From contig DMPB01000087.1 in NCBI GenBank assembly GCA_003456175.1, positions 4,012-11,974 on the forward strand: 7,963 nucleotides of DNA, in the 5' to 3' direction. The translations under genes and the position numbers were made by a program. Numbering within the stretch: position 1 is the stretch's first letter; every line of letters begins with the position of its first letter. Of this stretch, positions 6,748 to 7,963 are shown piece after piece. Origin of the DNA: Chitinophagaceae bacterium (lineage in GTDB: Bacteria > Bacteroidota > Bacteroidia > Chitinophagales > Chitinophagaceae). The notes under the pieces are model-generated. The model made no database searches, had not been told where the DNA came from, and worked only from the letters and a program-made list of their open reading frames with translations.

Positions 6748-7032
6748 ATGAAAAAAATTGATTTTTCAGGGGCTATATGGCCTATTTTGATTTTATCTCT
6801 TTTTCTATCACCATATTTTTTTATTGCTTTTCCACTTTATATAATTGTGGTTGTTGGTTTTGGAATAACTTTTTTTGACGTTATTCGAGATGTTAACTAC
6901 AAGAAGGGATTTACACAATTTACAAAGCTCTTACTACTAATTTTTCAATTAATCTTGATAGTTGGTTTTAGTTATATAGTTTTAAAGTACAGTAAAGCAC
7001 TGAATTTAGACAGCTTACGTTCATTGAAATAA
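6748..7032 (+). CDS. Small integral membrane protein, unknown function
   Basis: The product has 94 aa. After a short MKKIDFSG start, residues ~9-28 (IWPILILSLFLSPYFFIAF) and ~29-47 (LYIIVVVGFGITFF) form two nearly continuous hydrophobic segments. A polar loop (DVIRDVNYKKGFTQF) and a third hydrophobic segment (~59-80) follow, then a basic-polar tail. By the positive-inside tendency the loop with Arg and Lys-Lys would be cytoplasmic. No signal peptide cleavage site or known family signature is visible. It starts 10 bases after the lipoprotein gene and ends about 65 bases before a strong terminator, so it is the last gene of a two-gene operon. Its function may be tied to that lipoprotein (inference from position only). 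Confidence 0.75.
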   Translation: MKKIDFSGAIWPILILSLFLSPYFFIAFPLYIIVVVGFGITFFDVIRDVNYKKGFTQFTKLLLLIFQLILIVGFSYIVLKYSKALNLDSLRSLK

Positions 7033-7096
7033 ATGTTTCATACGTAATATGACTAAGGTTTTTAAAGCCCTTTTTGACTTTTATTTCTTTTATTGG

Positions 7097-7133
7097 TAGA
7101 GTTGTTTCAGAATATGAAACAACTCTATTTTTT
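7097..7133 (+). terminator. Intrinsic terminator of the lipoprotein/membrane protein unit
   Basis: AGAGTTGTTTCA (7098-7109) pairs perfectly with TGAAACAACTCT (7115-7126) around a 5-base loop GAATA. One more T-A pair closes the base (7097/7127). Six T residues follow at 7128-7133. It lies 64 bases after the stop at 7032, a classical rho-independent arrangement on the plus strand. The 140 bases from here to the channel gene contain no feature I can support. Confidence 0.9.
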
Positions 7134-7273
7134 AATTTAAGCAATAGCTTTACCAAAAGCCCTACATATTTTTTTAACTCAAAGTATTTTATCTGCCAAT
7201 GATTTACCCCAAAAAATAAATACTTGTATTTTAGCAACTGGCTAATGCGTACGCAACCGCACCCAACTGCTGC

Positions 7274-7963
7274 ATGATATCTAAAGAAAAAAAACAAATG
7301 AAAGTAGGATGGCTGCATTTAATAAATGCAGTATTATCAATATACGTTTTAATTGCGTTGCTAATTGATACCTTGTACAAACTACCACCAGAAGAACACA
7401 ACTTGCTGCTGATGATTGATCATGGTATTTGCGTGTTTTTTCTAGTAGAATTTTGTCGTGATTTTTATAGGGCTGAAAACAAGTGGAAGTTTATGCGGTG
7501 GGGGTGGATAGATTTGTTAAGTAGCTTACCTTATTTAGAAATTTTTAGAGAAGGTAGGCTGATACGTATTGTTAGGATTATTCGCATTATTAGGGCTTTC
7601 AAAAATGTATCTGAATTGCTTAACCACTTGTTTGAAAACCGCATGAAGGGTACGTTTGGTAGTGCACTTATTTTCGCCATACTTACATGGATTTTTAGTG
7701 CCATAGCTATACTTGCTGTAGAACATGCGCCAGAAAGTAATATCAAAACTGCTGAAGATGCTTTATGGTGGGCTTATGTAACCATTACCACCGTAGGCTA
7801 TGGCGATAAGTATCCGGTAACTACAGAAGGCCGTTTAATTGCAGGCGTGTTAATGACTACGGGTGTAGGTTTGTTTGGCATGTTCACCGGTTATTTGGCG
7901 AGCTTTTTTGTTCAAAAAGAAGTAGCACAAGAGTTAGCGGATAGATCAGAAGAGCGTCGTGTA
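7274..7963 (+). CDS. Voltage-gated potassium channel (six-TM, Kv-type), 3' end missing
   Basis: The frame is open from ATG 7274 to the last base (230 codons visible). Such a channel conducts K+ across the inner membrane and sets membrane potential. S1 is ~14-32 and S2 ~46-64 with Glu59 and Asp63. S3 contains Asp80 (WIDLLSSLP). S4 (95-110) has a regular ladder Arg95, Arg98, Arg101, Arg104, Arg107, Lys110. S5 is ~127-149, the pore helix ~161-172, the selectivity filter TTVGYGD 172-178, and S6 ~187-213 with hinge glycines 197, 199 and 202. After S6 a charged helix begins (VQKEVAQELADRSEERR), likely a cytoplasmic coiled coil as in other bacterial Kv channels. The start could also be ATG 7298, which has a purine-rich AAAGAAA upstream; the first in-frame stop upstream is at 7232. 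It stands alone behind a terminator, so its promoter should lie in 7134-7273. Confidence 0.95.
   Translation, partial: MISKEKKQMKVGWLHLINAVLSIYVLIALLIDTLYKLPPEEHNLLLMIDHGICVFFLVEFCRDFYRAENKWKFMRWGWIDLLSSLPYLEIFREGRLIRIVRIIRIIRAFKNVSELLNHLFENRMKGTFGSALIFAILTWIFSAIAILAVEHAPESNIKTAEDALWWAYVTITTVGYGDKYPVTTEGRLIAGVLMTTGVGLFGMFTGYLASFFVQKEVAQELADRSEERRV

Noticed and set aside
7134..7273. Promoter or riboswitch ahead of the channel gene
   Set aside because: No TAnnTTTG box with a -33 element and no convincing folded leader could be picked out.
6968..7318. 116-codon minus-strand open frame
   Set aside because: It crosses the terminator hairpin, the end of the small membrane protein gene and the start of the channel gene, and shows no coding features.

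Overview
The window reads as a piece of a Bacteroidota chromosome, probably from the Chitinophaga-like branch (inference). The evidence is a gliding-motility-type C-terminal sorting domain (CHU_C, type IX secretion), lipoproteins with Bacteroidota-style leaders, TAnnTTTG-like -7 boxes instead of E. coli-type promoters, and AT-rich intergenic DNA. Two housekeeping-like or conserved blocks (the CHU_C protein with ffh on the left, an ion channel on the right) flank an accessory stretch of about 4.3 kb of AT-rich secreted and lipoprotein genes.

Left block (1-2741): the 3' part of a large Ig-like repeat surface protein ends at 1251. It converges on ffh, the SRP GTPase gene, on the minus strand (1380-2711). 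A near-perfect 44-bp palindrome between them is a likely bidirectional terminator. Upstream of ffh is a TATATTTG box.

Middle block (2742-5657): a lipoprotein gene (2882-4489) is interrupted by one in-frame TAA at codon 37. Nine bases later comes a small secreted protein gene (4499-5023). A tandem second copy of that gene (5037-5557) has decayed through many stops and frameshifts. The block ends at a second, truncated copy of the first 44 codons of ffh plus its -7 box (5657-5822), in the same orientation as the real ffh. The accessory genes are therefore bracketed by direct repeats of the ffh 5' end, 132 bp long in the coding part with 7 mismatches. This looks like the footprint of an insertion, gene conversion or allele-replacement event at ffh, and it is the most unusual structure in the window.

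Right block (5973-7963): a 254-aa lipoprotein and a 94-aa small membrane protein form a two-gene unit closed by a clear hairpin plus T-tract terminator. An independent voltage-gated potassium channel gene follows, with its S4 arginine ladder and TVGYG selectivity filter intact, and runs off the window end. I see no tRNA, rRNA, CRISPR array, transposase or integrase.
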